Source of the DNA: an uncultured Peptostreptococcaceae bacterium
GTDB lineage: Bacteria; Bacillota; Clostridia; Peptostreptococcales; Anaerovoracaceae
Length of the DNA: 52,565 nucleotides
Direction of reading: 5' to 3'
NCBI GenBank assembly: GCA_949740445.1
Contig: CATJIF010000137.1
Coordinates: forward strand, 1 to 52,565
This document shows, in pieces, positions 24,809-32,313 of this stretch. The translations under genes and the position numbers were made by a program. Under the pieces are notes generated by a model, which saw nothing but the letters and a program-made list of their open reading frames with translations, was not told the DNA's origin and made no database searches. Each line of letters starts with the position of its first letter. Position 1 is the first letter of the stretch.

Positions 24809-26655
24809 AGGCTTCCCTCCATTTCACAGGCCGCAAGGCGCTTTATGCCGCAGCCGGTACAGCCGTGGCGGCAGTCGTCGGTAACGCAGGCGGCTTGCGC
24901 CTTCCTCCACTCGCTTTGCAGATACTGTTTCGTAACGCCGTAGTCCAACATGTCCCAGGGAAGAATGGATTCCTCATCCCTGGCCTGAAGGGCGTAAGCA
25001 TCGCCGTCGATTCCGGTCTTAGAAAAGGCTTCTTCCCACAGCGAAGCGCGGAAGTGCTCGTGCCAGCCGTCGAAGTGGCAGCCCAGCTCGCAGGCGCGCG
25101 CAAGCACTTCGCCAAGCCGCCTGTCGCCCCGGGCAAATACCGCTTCCAGGTGGCTGGTATCGGCGGCATGGTAGTGGAAGCTTACGCCCTTTACCTTCCG
25201 TAGCTTTTCTTTTAGATAGCGATGCTTGTCCTCAAATTCTTCTCTTGTATTCTGCGCGCACCACTGGAAAGGCGTATGGGGCTTGGGCACGAAATTCGAT
25301 ACGCTGACCGTAACATGAAAGCGCCCCTGCTTGCCTCCATTGGCCTTTTTGGCAAGCTCCACGATGTTTGCGGCGATTTCTGCAATGCCATCCAGGTCTT
25401 CATAAGTTTCGGTGGGAAGCCCGATCATAAAGTACAGCTTAACGCTGGTCCAGCCTAAGGAGATCGCCTGCTCCATGGCGCTGTAAATGTCGTTATCGGT
25501 GATGTTTTTGTTGATGACATCGCGCAGGCGCTGGGTTCCGGCCTCCGGAGCCACCGTCAGCCCCGTCTTTTTATAGCCCTGAATCTCTTCCATCACCCGA
25601 AACGAAAACGAATCCAGCCGCAGCGACGGCAGCGACAGCGAAGCATCGCGCTCCCGGCACAGGCACATCAGCCGGCTGACTAAAGGCTCGATGCCTGAAT
25701 AGTCGCTGCTGGAAAGCGATAAGATGGACATTTCTTCATATCCGGTAGCGCACAGCTGCGACTGGGCGATTTCGAAAATGCGCTCCTGCGAACGCTCCCG
25801 CACGGGGCGGTAGATCATGCCCGCCTGGCAGAAGCGACATCCGCGGCTGCATCCGCGGAAGATTTCGACCACCGCCCGGTCGTGCACCACGGAAATCAGA
25901 GGCACGATGCTCTTTTGCGGAAAGACATCGCTGTCCATATCCGCTGTAATCCGCTTTTCGATGCGCTCCGGTGCAGCGGAGTTGATTTTTTTCATCTCTG
26001 TGAGGGCTCCGGCCTCGTCGTAAACCGGCTGGTAAAAGGACGGCACGTATACCCCCGGCATCTTGGCGGCCCGTTCCAGAAATTCTTTCTTCATGCCTCC
26101 CTCTCTTTTCCACTGTCCGTGCAGCTTAAGAAGCTGCGGCAGCGATTCTTCCCCGTCGCCTAAAAGAAAGAGGTCGATAAAGTCCGCCAGAGGCTCGGGA
26201 TTGCAGGCGCAGGGGCCGCCTGCGGCAATCAGAGGCCATTCCTCGCCTCGCTCTTTTACGCGCAAGGGGATCTGGGAAAGCGACAGCATGTTCAGTATAT
26301 TGGAATACGACATTTCGTATTGCAGCGTAAATCCTATGATATCCATTTCCCGCAAAGGGGTTTTATTCTCCAGCGTATAGAGAGGAAGCCCCGCCTTTCG
26401 CATTTCCTGCTCCATGTCGGGCGCTGGCGCGAACACGCGTTCGCAGGCCATGCCCTCCTCGCGATTGACCACGTGGTACAAAATCTGCAAGCCCAGATAG
26501 GACATGCCGATTTCGTACATGTCTGGAAAGGCGAAGGCAAAGCGGGTCGCCGTTGTCTTTGGGTCTTTTACTACACTGTACAGCTCTCCGCCAATGTATC
26601 GGGCGGGCTTTTCCACCCGCAGCAGCAGGGAGTTCAGCGTTTCGTTTACGTTCAT
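24805..26655 (-). CDS. TIGR03960 B12-binding-domain radical SAM protein
   Basis: 616 residues. An N-terminal B12-binding-like region (about 30-190, with PDMYEIGMSYLGLQILY and GPCACNPEPLADFIDLFLLGDGEE) is followed by the radical SAM domain with the CSRGCRFC cluster motif near residue 270, then a C-terminal domain ending in a Cys-rich segment (CRHGCTGCGIK). Its exact substrate is unknown. Its operon position just after spoIVFA/spoIVFB and before (normally) rng-rplU is common, but rng is absent here. Confidence 0.93.
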   Translation of the reverse strand: MNVNETLNSLLLRVEKPARYIGGELYSVVKDPKTTATRFAFAFPDMYEIGMSYLGLQILYHVVNREEGMACERVFAPAPDMEQEMRKAGLPLYTLENKTPLREMDIIGFTLQYEMSYSNILNMLSLSQIPLRVKERGEEWPLIAAGGPCACNPEPLADFIDLFLLGDGEESLPQLLKLHGQWKREGGMKKEFLERAAKMPGVYVPSFYQPVYDEAGALTEMKKINSAAPERIEKRITADMDSDVFPQKSIVPLISVVHDRAVVEIFRGCSRGCRFCQAGMIYRPVRERSQERIFEIAQSQLCATGYEEMSILSLSSSDYSGIEPLVSRLMCLCRERDASLSLPSLRLDSFSFRVMEEIQGYKKTGLTVAPEAGTQRLRDVINKNITDNDIYSAMEQAISLGWTSVKLYFMIGLPTETYEDLDGIAEIAANIVELAKKANGGKQGRFHVTVSVSNFVPKPHTPFQWCAQNTREEFEDKHRYLKEKLRKVKGVSFHYHAADTSHLEAVFARGDRRLGEVLARACELGCHFDGWHEHFRASLWEEAFSKTGIDGDAYALQARDEESILPWDMLDYGVTKQYLQSEWRKAQAACVTDDCRHGCTGCGIKRLAACEMEGSL

Positions 26656-27509
26656 TCCAATTCTCCGTTTCTTTGATGGGTGTTGCGGTGGTTTAGAAGC
26701 TGCCGCACGCTGGCATCGTAGCCCTGGCCGTACAGGCCGGACCAGAGATCATCCTCCAGCAGCAGCCCCAGAAGCTTGCCGTTGCGGTCCACAACGGAAA
26801 AATCCCGTCGCTGCCCCATGGGTACCCTCTCCAGAAGATGTAGCGCCAACTCGTCGTCGCGGCAGAGAGAAAGCCGCCGCATGCGGGGGCTGTCGCGCTT
26901 CTGCCCCCTGTTCTTTTCCATGCGGAACAACATGTACCTGCGGTTGTTTCTTGCCTGGAGAAAGCACTGCAGGGCCATAAAACAGAGGAAGCCATTCACC
27001 GAATTATATTGTACCAAGTAAATGCCCAAAAAGAAAAGGAAAAGTGAAAATATGCAGGAAAAAAAATATAAAATGCGGAAGGAGCGCCCGTAGCCCCAGA
27101 CTTGTGCCAAAAGCAGCAGCAGGAGTTTTCCGCCATCCAGCGGATACAGCGGCAGGAGATTGAAAATCGTCAGGCAGCAGTTGAGCGTGCAGAGGGAAGC
27201 GAAGATCGGGGCTCTGTTGATCGAAAAGATAAAGGCAAACAGCAGCGCCAGCAGGCCATTGCACAGAGGGCCGGCCAGGTGCAATAAAAACAGAGGCATT
27301 TGCTGTGGCAGAGGTTCCTTCAGTATCAGCTGTGCCCCCAGAGGCGACAGGCGCAGCTGGCGGATGCCGCCGCCAAGGCAGACGACTACGGCGCCGTGGG
27401 CCAGCTCGTGCAGCAGGATAAACAAAAGGCAGGTCAGATACAGGCGCAGCTGCGAAAGCTTCCAAGTAATATACAGCGCCGGCAGAAGCCAGGCGCTAAG
27501 TTTCAGCAT
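26652..27509 (-). CDS. spoIVFB: SpoIVFB-like M50 site-2 metalloprotease
   Basis: 285 residues. Multi-pass membrane protease: zinc motif HELAH at 34-38, third ligand D125 in NLLPLYPLDGGK, hydrophobic helices on both sides, and a C-terminal CBS-like domain (about 212-280, with SLCRDDELALHLLERVP and DFSVVDRNGKLLGLL). In Bacillus SpoIVFB removes the pro-sequence of sigma-K in the mother cell. The start overlaps the SpoIVFA-like gene by 14 bases and its stop overlaps the TIGR03960 start by four bases. Confidence 0.93.
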   Translation of the reverse strand: MLKLSAWLLPALYITWKLSQLRLYLTCLLFILLHELAHGAVVVCLGGGIRQLRLSPLGAQLILKEPLPQQMPLFLLHLAGPLCNGLLALLFAFIFSINRAPIFASLCTLNCCLTIFNLLPLYPLDGGKLLLLLLAQVWGYGRSFRILYFFSCIFSLFLFFLGIYLVQYNSVNGFLCFMALQCFLQARNNRRYMLFRMEKNRGQKRDSPRMRRLSLCRDDELALHLLERVPMGQRRDFSVVDRNGKLLGLLLEDDLWSGLYGQGYDASVRQLLNHRNTHQRNGELE

Positions 27510-28119
27510 GCAGATAGTCTCCGATATCCACCGCCTGTTGCTGCTTTAATATCTGAAACCGCAGCTGCGGCTCCTGCTGCGGTTTAGAGCCAGCGGCAAC
27601 CGAGGCGATGAGCTGTCCCTTTCTCACCTTTTGCAGCGGCTCCACATAGACCGACGTGCATCCGGCATAGACGGTCTGCAGGCCGTTTCCGTGCGATATG
27701 ACGATGCGCCCATCCAGGATTTCCTCTACCGTGCCACCACAGCTGGCATACACTTGCAGCTCGCCTCTGTCCGAAGAAAAGCTGTAGCATTTGCTTTCGC
27801 TGTCCGCGCTCAGCGCCATGCTTTCGATTTCGTTGCAGGGCCATACCATCTGCGGGCTGCCCTCTGCACTCAGCACCGCCGATAACCCCTGGCCAAAGGT
27901 CTCCACCGCCTGCTGCGTGCCGTAATCCGTCTGCGCGTATTCCTTTAAGCGGCAGACGACATCTTGTATCGGCCCCTCCGGCAGAAGCTCTGCCCTTCCT
28001 GCGGCAGATAAAATCAGAAGGCAGCAAGCCAGCTGCAGAGGCAGCTTTTTTTCTATGCGGCTGGAAAATCCGCCGGGCCGCCGTCCCCGCCTTCCTGTCG
28101 TCCTGCGTTTTCCGTACAT
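27496..28119 (-). CDS. spoIVFA: SpoIVFA-like degenerate M23 protein
   Basis: 207 residues. Basic N-terminus, membrane segment about 27-44, then a C-terminal LytM/M23-type barrel (about 110-205: CGGTVEEILDGRIVISHGNGLQTVYAG, KVRKGQLIASV). The zinc ligands are missing: no H-x3-D at the front, and the HxH strand reads LRFQI. That is the SpoIVFA type, which holds SpoIVFB inactive until SpoIVB cleaves it. Position directly before spoIVFB supports this. Its SD GGGAGG is in the 3' arm of a terminator-like hairpin. Confidence 0.8.
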   Translation of the reverse strand: MYGKRRTTGRRGRRPGGFSSRIEKKLPLQLACCLLILSAAGRAELLPEGPIQDVVCRLKEYAQTDYGTQQAVETFGQGLSAVLSAEGSPQMVWPCNEIESMALSADSESKCYSFSSDRGELQVYASCGGTVEEILDGRIVISHGNGLQTVYAGCTSVYVEPLQKVRKGQLIASVAAGSKPQQEPQLRFQILKQQQAVDIGDYLHAET

Positions 28120-28120
28120 A

Positions 28121-28168
28121 AAAAAGCCTCCCGTTCCTGTGATTTCGTTTTATCATATGAACGAGAGG
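28121..28168 (-). terminator. Terminator-like hairpin that includes the spoIVFA SD
   Basis: On the - strand CCTCTCGTTC (28159-28168) pairs with GAACGGGAGG (28127-28136), 22-base loop, followed by CTTTTTT and the spoIVFA ATG. It looks like a terminator of the upstream HD gene, yet its 3' arm is the spoIVFA SD. Either reading, or both, would affect spoIVF expression. Confidence 0.6.
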
Positions 28169-28186
28169 TCCAAATCAGACCATATT

Positions 28187-28762
28187 TCAGCGATTTTCGC
28201 CGGTTTTGCCGAGTTCATCGGTGATGTGCTCGATTTCCCGGATGCTCTTGCCGATGATCGCTTCGATTTTCTTCTGAAATTCCTCCGCCTGCTGAAAGCT
28301 TTTGCGGATTCTCGGCTCGGCTTCGGGATGGGACAGGCGGATGCTTTTGTCGATGATGTATTCCATGCGCAGCTTAAGACCTACAAAGCGGTCTTCCCTT
28401 ACCACGCGGTCGGCAAAGCACAGGAGATCGGTTTCTGTAATGGCATCGCTTTGCGGATCTCTCTGGTAGCTCATGTGCACTGCGATGAGAGCAGCTATCT
28501 CTTCATAGCCCAGCGATTTTAAAAGCTCGGCAGCCCGCAGGCCGTGATCCTCCTGCAGCCGGAGCATGTCGTGCAGCCAGCCGGCTGCCGCCAAAAGCGG
28601 CAGGTTCAGCCGAAACCCGTTGCGGTTCAGCTCCTGTGCGATGAGAACCGCTGTCCTCGATACCGCCTGGCAGTGCCGGATTACGTGGTCTGGCGTGCCG
28701 CATGCGCGCCACAGACAGCAGCAATCCTCGTACAGAGGATAGGGCTTTGTCAGCTCCTTCAT
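28187..28762 (-). CDS. HD-domain phosphohydrolase
   Basis: 191 residues. The HD fold is marked by H26/H30 in TPDHVIRHC, HD at 64-65 in GWLHDML, a further H in IAVHMS and D in CFADRVV. The C-terminal third is charged and helical. Family members hydrolyse phosphate esters of nucleotides or similar; substrate unknown. It begins 4 bases after the thioesterase stop, so the two form one unit. Confidence 0.85.
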   Translation of the reverse strand: MKELTKPYPLYEDCCCLWRACGTPDHVIRHCQAVSRTAVLIAQELNRNGFRLNLPLLAAAGWLHDMLRLQEDHGLRAAELLKSLGYEEIAALIAVHMSYQRDPQSDAITETDLLCFADRVVREDRFVGLKLRMEYIIDKSIRLSHPEAEPRIRKSFQQAEEFQKKIEAIIGKSIREIEHITDELGKTGENR

Positions 28763-28765
28763 AGC

Positions 28766-29182
28766 TTACTCCCTCTCTCCCTGCGAAGTGCAGAAAAAAG
28801 TAAATGCCCCCTCCGCCAGCAGCGCCTCGCTCTCCTTTTGCCGGATGCAGACGCGGAAAAACGACAGGGTACGCCCTCTCTTCAGCACGCAGGCTTCCGC
28901 TTGCAGCGTGCCCGCGTCAGCGGCTTTTAAAAACCGCAGCGATGTATCGGTGGTAACGTAGCTTCTGCCGTCAGCCCTTGCCAAGGCGCCACAGCAGGCA
29001 TCCGCCATGGTAAAATACACGCCCCCGTGGACCGAACCGCCCAGATTTAAAAGCTCCCGAGTAACGACAGCCTCTGCACGGGAACGCTGCAGATCCACCG
29101 AGGTGATGCGGATGCGGTTTTTTCGCATAAACGTATTGTGTTCATTGGTAAACTCCATCTGCTGTTCAAACGTCATAGTCAT
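28766..29182 (-). CDS. PaaI-type hotdog thioesterase
   Basis: 138 residues, SD GGGGAGAG. Hotdog fold with the LGGSVHGGVYFTMADACCG motif of the PaaI/YbgC-like acyl-CoA thioesterases, where the H-G-G loop and the following acidic residue act in catalysis. It probably hydrolyses an aryl- or acyl-CoA in the cytoplasm. Followed after 3 bases by the HD gene; preceded by a 102-base gap with no terminator after the 61-residue ORF. Confidence 0.9.
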   Translation of the reverse strand: MTMTFEQQMEFTNEHNTFMRKNRIRITSVDLQRSRAEAVVTRELLNLGGSVHGGVYFTMADACCGALARADGRSYVTTDTSLRFLKAADAGTLQAEACVLKRGRTLSFFRVCIRQKESEALLAEGAFTFFCTSQGERE

Positions 29183-29284
29183 ACAAGCTCTCCCCTCGAT
29201 GCCGCTTCTTCCGGCTGTATTTCCCGGGCGTTTTTTCTGGCCGCGTTTCTGCCGGGCCTCTGCGCTTTTGGCTTCTGTTAAAGC

Positions 29285-29470
29285 CTACCAGAGCCCCAGG
29301 CTCTGCAGCCTCTTTTTGCGCTTTTCGATGCGCTGCCTTTCATTTTCCAGCAGCGCCTCCTGCACCATATCCTCCCACCGGTATGCCATGGGCGGCCGGA
29401 ACAAAATATCTCTCGTCTCTGCCTCTCTCACCGTGCAGAGCTGCTTAAAAAAACGAATCCATTGATTCAT
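29285..29470 (-). CDS. Hypothetical 61-residue protein
   Basis: Start at the second of two close ATGs, 7 bases after AGGAGG. The product is highly charged, with a C-terminal helix rich in Glu/Arg/Lys (ENERQRIEKRKKRLQSLG) that may form a coiled coil or bind nucleic acid. I do not recognise it. A promoter facing it (29632-29660) shares its -35 box with the operator of the divergent S24-type regulator, so it is the first gene under that regulator. Confidence 0.6.
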   Translation of the reverse strand: MNQWIRFFKQLCTVREAETRDILFRPPMAYRWEDMVQEALLENERQRIEKRKKRLQSLGLW

Positions 29471-29631
29471 ATTCATCCCTCCTGATCGCATACTGACGAC
29501 ATCAATGCCCCGCAGCATCGCTGGTCTGTCATAGTATGCCCCGCATAATTTTTCTGAAATGGATGAAGATTTTACCAAAGGAAACGCCGCGACTGTATGC
29601 CGCATGCCGCTGTTGTTTTGTATGATGCCGT

Positions 29632-29660
29632 ATCTTACCACAAAGCATTCAAAAATACAA
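29632..29660 (-). promoter_or_regulatory. Divergent promoter towards the 61-residue ORF
   Basis: On the - strand TTGTAT (29655-29660), 17-base spacer, TAAGAT (29632-29637). The -35 lies in the left arm of the operator at 29652-29687. Confidence 0.75.
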
Positions 29661-29687
29661 GATATTTTTGTCGATATCTTGTATTTT
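29652..29687. promoter_or_regulatory. Symmetric operator, 14-base arms
   Basis: AAAATACAAGATAT (29652-29665) and ATATCTTGTATTTT (29674-29687) are perfect inverse copies with an 8-base spacer. Each arm contains the -35 hexamer of one of two divergent promoters, so a dimer bound here would block both. Most likely the site of the regulator encoded at 29754. Confidence 0.8.
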
Positions 29688-29707
29688 CTTGTAGAAGGTG
29701 ATATAGT
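29679..29707 (+). promoter_or_regulatory. Promoter of the XRE/S24-type regulator gene
   Basis: TTGTAT (29679-29684), 17-base spacer, TATAGT (29702-29707). The -35 lies in the right operator arm. Confidence 0.78.
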
Positions 29708-29753
29708 AGATTCATTGACGTTAAGCAATTCTTTAACACGTGGAGGAAACGCC

Positions 29754-30518
29754 ATGAACTATTCCGAAATGCTCACTCAGATCGTCGAGGAAAGCGAGCT
29801 GTCGCTGCGCCAGATTTCCAAACGCTGCTCCGACCTGAATCTGAATATCACACCCTCGTACATATCCCAGTTAAAAAACGGAAAGCTGCCTCCTCCCTCA
29901 GAGGAAGTCTCCCTGATTTTAGCCAAGGCCTGCGGCTCGAAAAAACAGGCGCAGCTGGTATTTCAGGGCTACATGGAAAAAGCGCCGCAGCTGGTAAAAG
30001 AATACATGCTGGCTTCCTCCGCGCTGAATAAAATCATGTTGCAAACGCTGTGCCAGACCGATAACAACGGCCCCGTTTCCACCGAATTCAAAAAGCACAT
30101 CGAATCGCTGGATGTGCTGGCGACGCTGGACCTGACCTCGCGCTACGTCAGCGCCGAAAACACCTCTGCCGCCAAAGATCTGATCAAAGAAATCACGCTG
30201 AAAAGCGGCGGTCCCGTCAGGGCCGATGCCGGCGGGCAGATGGTCAACATGTTCCTGTGCGACGACAGCATGGCTCCCCTCATTCCCAACCACGCCTATC
30301 TGTACGTGCTGCCCACCAAGACAGAGCTCTTAAAAAACCGCGATGTCCTGGCCATCTACCCGGAAGGCCGCCGAATCCCCACGCTGCGCCGGCTGTTCTT
30401 CGTAGGAGAACAGATCCTTCTCACCCCCGACAACAAAAATCAGGACATCTTCGTATTCCAGAACTTTGCGCAGATCAACTACATCGGAAAGCTGGTCTCC
30501 TATAAAGTGGATTTATAA
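29754..30518 (+). CDS. XRE-type regulator with LexA/S24-like C-terminal domain
   Basis: 254 residues from the ATG 6 bases after TGGAGGA. N-terminal helix-turn-helix (about 14-45, LSLRQISKRC...ITPSYISQLKNG), a middle helical linker, and a C-terminal fold like LexA/phage repressors (about 165-250) with S172 in the DDSMAP motif. The place of the catalytic lysine (TVKRL in LexA) reads TLRRL, so R212 replaces K. No Ala-Gly cleavage bond lies at the usual distance before the serine. It may be a non-cleavable repressor or ligand sensor. Alone on the + strand among - strand genes; likely autoregulated through the operator upstream. Confidence 0.85.
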   Translation: MNYSEMLTQIVEESELSLRQISKRCSDLNLNITPSYISQLKNGKLPPPSEEVSLILAKACGSKKQAQLVFQGYMEKAPQLVKEYMLASSALNKIMLQTLCQTDNNGPVSTEFKKHIESLDVLATLDLTSRYVSAENTSAAKDLIKEITLKSGGPVRADAGGQMVNMFLCDDSMAPLIPNHAYLYVLPTKTELLKNRDVLAIYPEGRRIPTLRRLFFVGEQILLTPDNKNQDIFVFQNFAQINYIGKLVSYKVDL

Positions 30519-30532
30519 GATATGAAACAAAA

Positions 30533-30564
30533 GCGGAATCTCCCATGAGATTCCGCCGATTTTT
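30533..30564 (+). terminator. Bidirectional terminator between the regulator and obgE
   Basis: Perfect 10-base stem GCGGAATCTC (30533-30542) / GAGATTCCGC (30547-30556), 4-base loop, then CGATTTTTG on the + strand. The - strand side has TTTTGTTT, so it may serve obgE too. Confidence 0.88.
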
Positions 30565-30591
30565 GCGCTTTGTATTGCGGCTGCCGCTGCG

Positions 30592-31920
30592 CTATTGCCT
30601 GCGATTGCCATCTTCCTCTTCCTCCGACGTTGCTGCCGCTTCGTCGTAATATTCAAATTCGTAGTCGATGATGCGGATGGTATCGCCATCCTGAAGTCCC
30701 ATATCCTTCAGCTTATCTACCGCCCCTTTGTTTTCGATGTATTTGTACAGATACCGGATGGAACCCATATCGTTAAAGTTGGTAGAATTGAAGATTTTTA
30801 AAAGCTGCTTTCCCGTCAATACGAATACCGGGCCATCCCTGTCGATGTAGATTTCCCTGTAGTCGGCCTCTTCTCCTTCGGCTTCGAAGTCGAAATACTC
30901 GTAGGAATCCTCCTCCTGCGGCAGCTTGCTTAAGCGTTGCAGCTCCTGCAGGGCTGCGTTCATCAGAGGGCGGACGCCTTCGTTGATCGGCGCGGACAGC
31001 GGAAATACCTGATAGCCCTTTTCTTCGACATAGGCCTTAAATGCTTCGTACTGCTCCTGCGTAGCCATATCCATCTTATTGGCAGCCACAATCTGCGGCT
31101 TGTTCATCAGCTTTTTTCCGTAGGATGCCAGCTCATGGTTGATTTTATCGAAATCCTCCTTCGGATCGCGACCCTCGCTTCCGGAGACATCCACGACGTG
31201 GATCAGCATCCGGGTGCGCTCGATGTGCTTTAAGAAATCCAGCCCCAGCCCGGCCCCCGTGTGTGCGCCTTCGATCAGCCCCGGGATGTCGGCCATGATA
31301 AAGCTCTGGTCGTACATGGAAACCACGCCCAGATTGGGCGTAATCGTCGTAAAGTGATAGTTGGCGATCTTGGGATCTGCGCTGGTGCTGACAGAAAGCA
31401 GCGTGGATTTGCCCACGTTGGGAAAGCCCACGAGCCCCACATCGGCGATCAGCTTTAAAATCAGCGTAATCTGCCGCTCCTGGGCAAGGCCGCCGGCCTC
31501 GGCAAAATTCGGCGCCTGACGGACGGAGTTTTTAAAATTGACATTCCCCTTGCCGCCCTTGCCGCCCTTTGCCGCCACAAAGGAATCGCCGTGGTGCACC
31601 AGATCCTTCATCACCTTTCCGCTGGCATCGTCGATGACTACCGTTCCCGCGGGCACGCGGATTACCAGATCCGCTCCCTTCTTGCCGAAGCACTTCTTTT
31701 TCTTTCCATCCTCGCCGTTTTCGGCCTCGTATTTTCTCTTGTATCGGAAATCCATCAGCGTCCGCAGCCCTTCGTCGGCGCGAATAACGATGTCCCCGCC
31801 CTTGCCGCCATCGCCGCCATCCGGCCCCCCCTGGGGCACGAAGGGCTCTCTGCGAAAAGAGACGGAACCATTTCCGCCCTTGCCGGACCTGATGGTGATT
31901 TTAGCTCGATCTACAAACAT
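30592..31920 (-). CDS. obgE: GTPase ObgE/CgtA
   Basis: 442 residues. Obg glycine-rich fold (1-158, with QGGPDGGDGGKGGD), GTPase domain with GFPNVGKS P-loop near 165 and NKMD, then the C-terminal OCT domain (about 350-420, PVFVLTGKQLLKIFNSTNF). Ribosome-associated GTPase that acts in 50S assembly and stress control, and is needed for sporulation entry in Bacillus. RBS GGGAGGTG. It follows rpmA but a terminator lies between them. Confidence 0.97.
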   Translation of the reverse strand: MFVDRAKITIRSGKGGNGSVSFRREPFVPQGGPDGGDGGKGGDIVIRADEGLRTLMDFRYKRKYEAENGEDGKKKKCFGKKGADLVIRVPAGTVVIDDASGKVMKDLVHHGDSFVAAKGGKGGKGNVNFKNSVRQAPNFAEAGGLAQERQITLILKLIADVGLVGFPNVGKSTLLSVSTSADPKIANYHFTTITPNLGVVSMYDQSFIMADIPGLIEGAHTGAGLGLDFLKHIERTRMLIHVVDVSGSEGRDPKEDFDKINHELASYGKKLMNKPQIVAANKMDMATQEQYEAFKAYVEEKGYQVFPLSAPINEGVRPLMNAALQELQRLSKLPQEEDSYEYFDFEAEGEEADYREIYIDRDGPVFVLTGKQLLKIFNSTNFNDMGSIRYLYKYIENKGAVDKLKDMGLQDGDTIRIIDYEFEYYDEAAATSEEEEDGNRRQ

Positions 31921-31933
31921 AAAACACCTCCCT

Positions 31934-31980
31934 GACGTTTTATCTCTAATGATCTCTAAAAAAAGACATTTTATCCCTAA
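31934..31980 (-). repeat. Direct repeat upstream of obgE
   Basis: GACGTTTTATCTCTAA (31934-31949) and GACATTTTATCCCTAA (31965-31980), 14 of 16 positions the same, 31 bases apart (about three helical turns). A regulator-binding pair is possible in the 70-base space between the rpmA terminator and the obgE start. Confidence 0.45.
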
Positions 31981-32013
31981 AAAAACAAGAACCCCTATAA
32001 CGCTTTATAGGGG
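31981..32013 (-). terminator. Rho-independent terminator after rpmA
   Basis: Perfect 9-base stem CCCCTATAA (31992-32000) / TTATAGGGG (32005-32013), 4-base loop, followed on the - strand by TTCTTGTTTTTTT. Confidence 0.9.
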
Positions 32014-32022
32014 CCTTGGTGA

Positions 32023-32283
32023 TTACGCTTCCTTCGGATAGACGCTTACCTGTTTTCTGGTTTTGTCGTAGCGCTCGAACTTGACGACGCCGTCTGCCTT
32101 TGCAAACAGGGTATCGTCTCCGCCCTTGCCTACGTTGTTGCCGGGATGGAACTTCGTTCCTCTCTGTCTTACCAGAATGCTTCCGGCGCTTACAAACTGA
32201 CCGTCCGCTCTCTTGACACCTAAGCGTTTCGACTCACTGTCTCTTCCGTTCTTAGAGCTACCTACACCCTTCTTACTTGCCAT
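32023..32283 (-). CDS. rpmA: 50S ribosomal protein L27
   Basis: 86 residues. [24 protein letters not shown]-like [16 protein letters not shown] and the basic core are standard. In most Firmicutes L27 carries an N-terminal extension ending FF before ASKKG, which the protease Prp removes. Here the protein begins Met-Ala-Ser directly at that point, and the prp (ysxB) gene normally between rplU and rpmA is absent: only 30 bases separate them. Confidence 0.97.
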   Translation of the reverse strand: MASKKGVGSSKNGRDSESKRLGVKRADGQFVSAGSILVRQRGTKFHPGNNVGKGGDDTLFAKADGVVKFERYDKTRKQVSVYPKEA

Positions 32284-32313
32284 GGTCTACACCTCCCTTG
32301 TCCAGATCACCGA

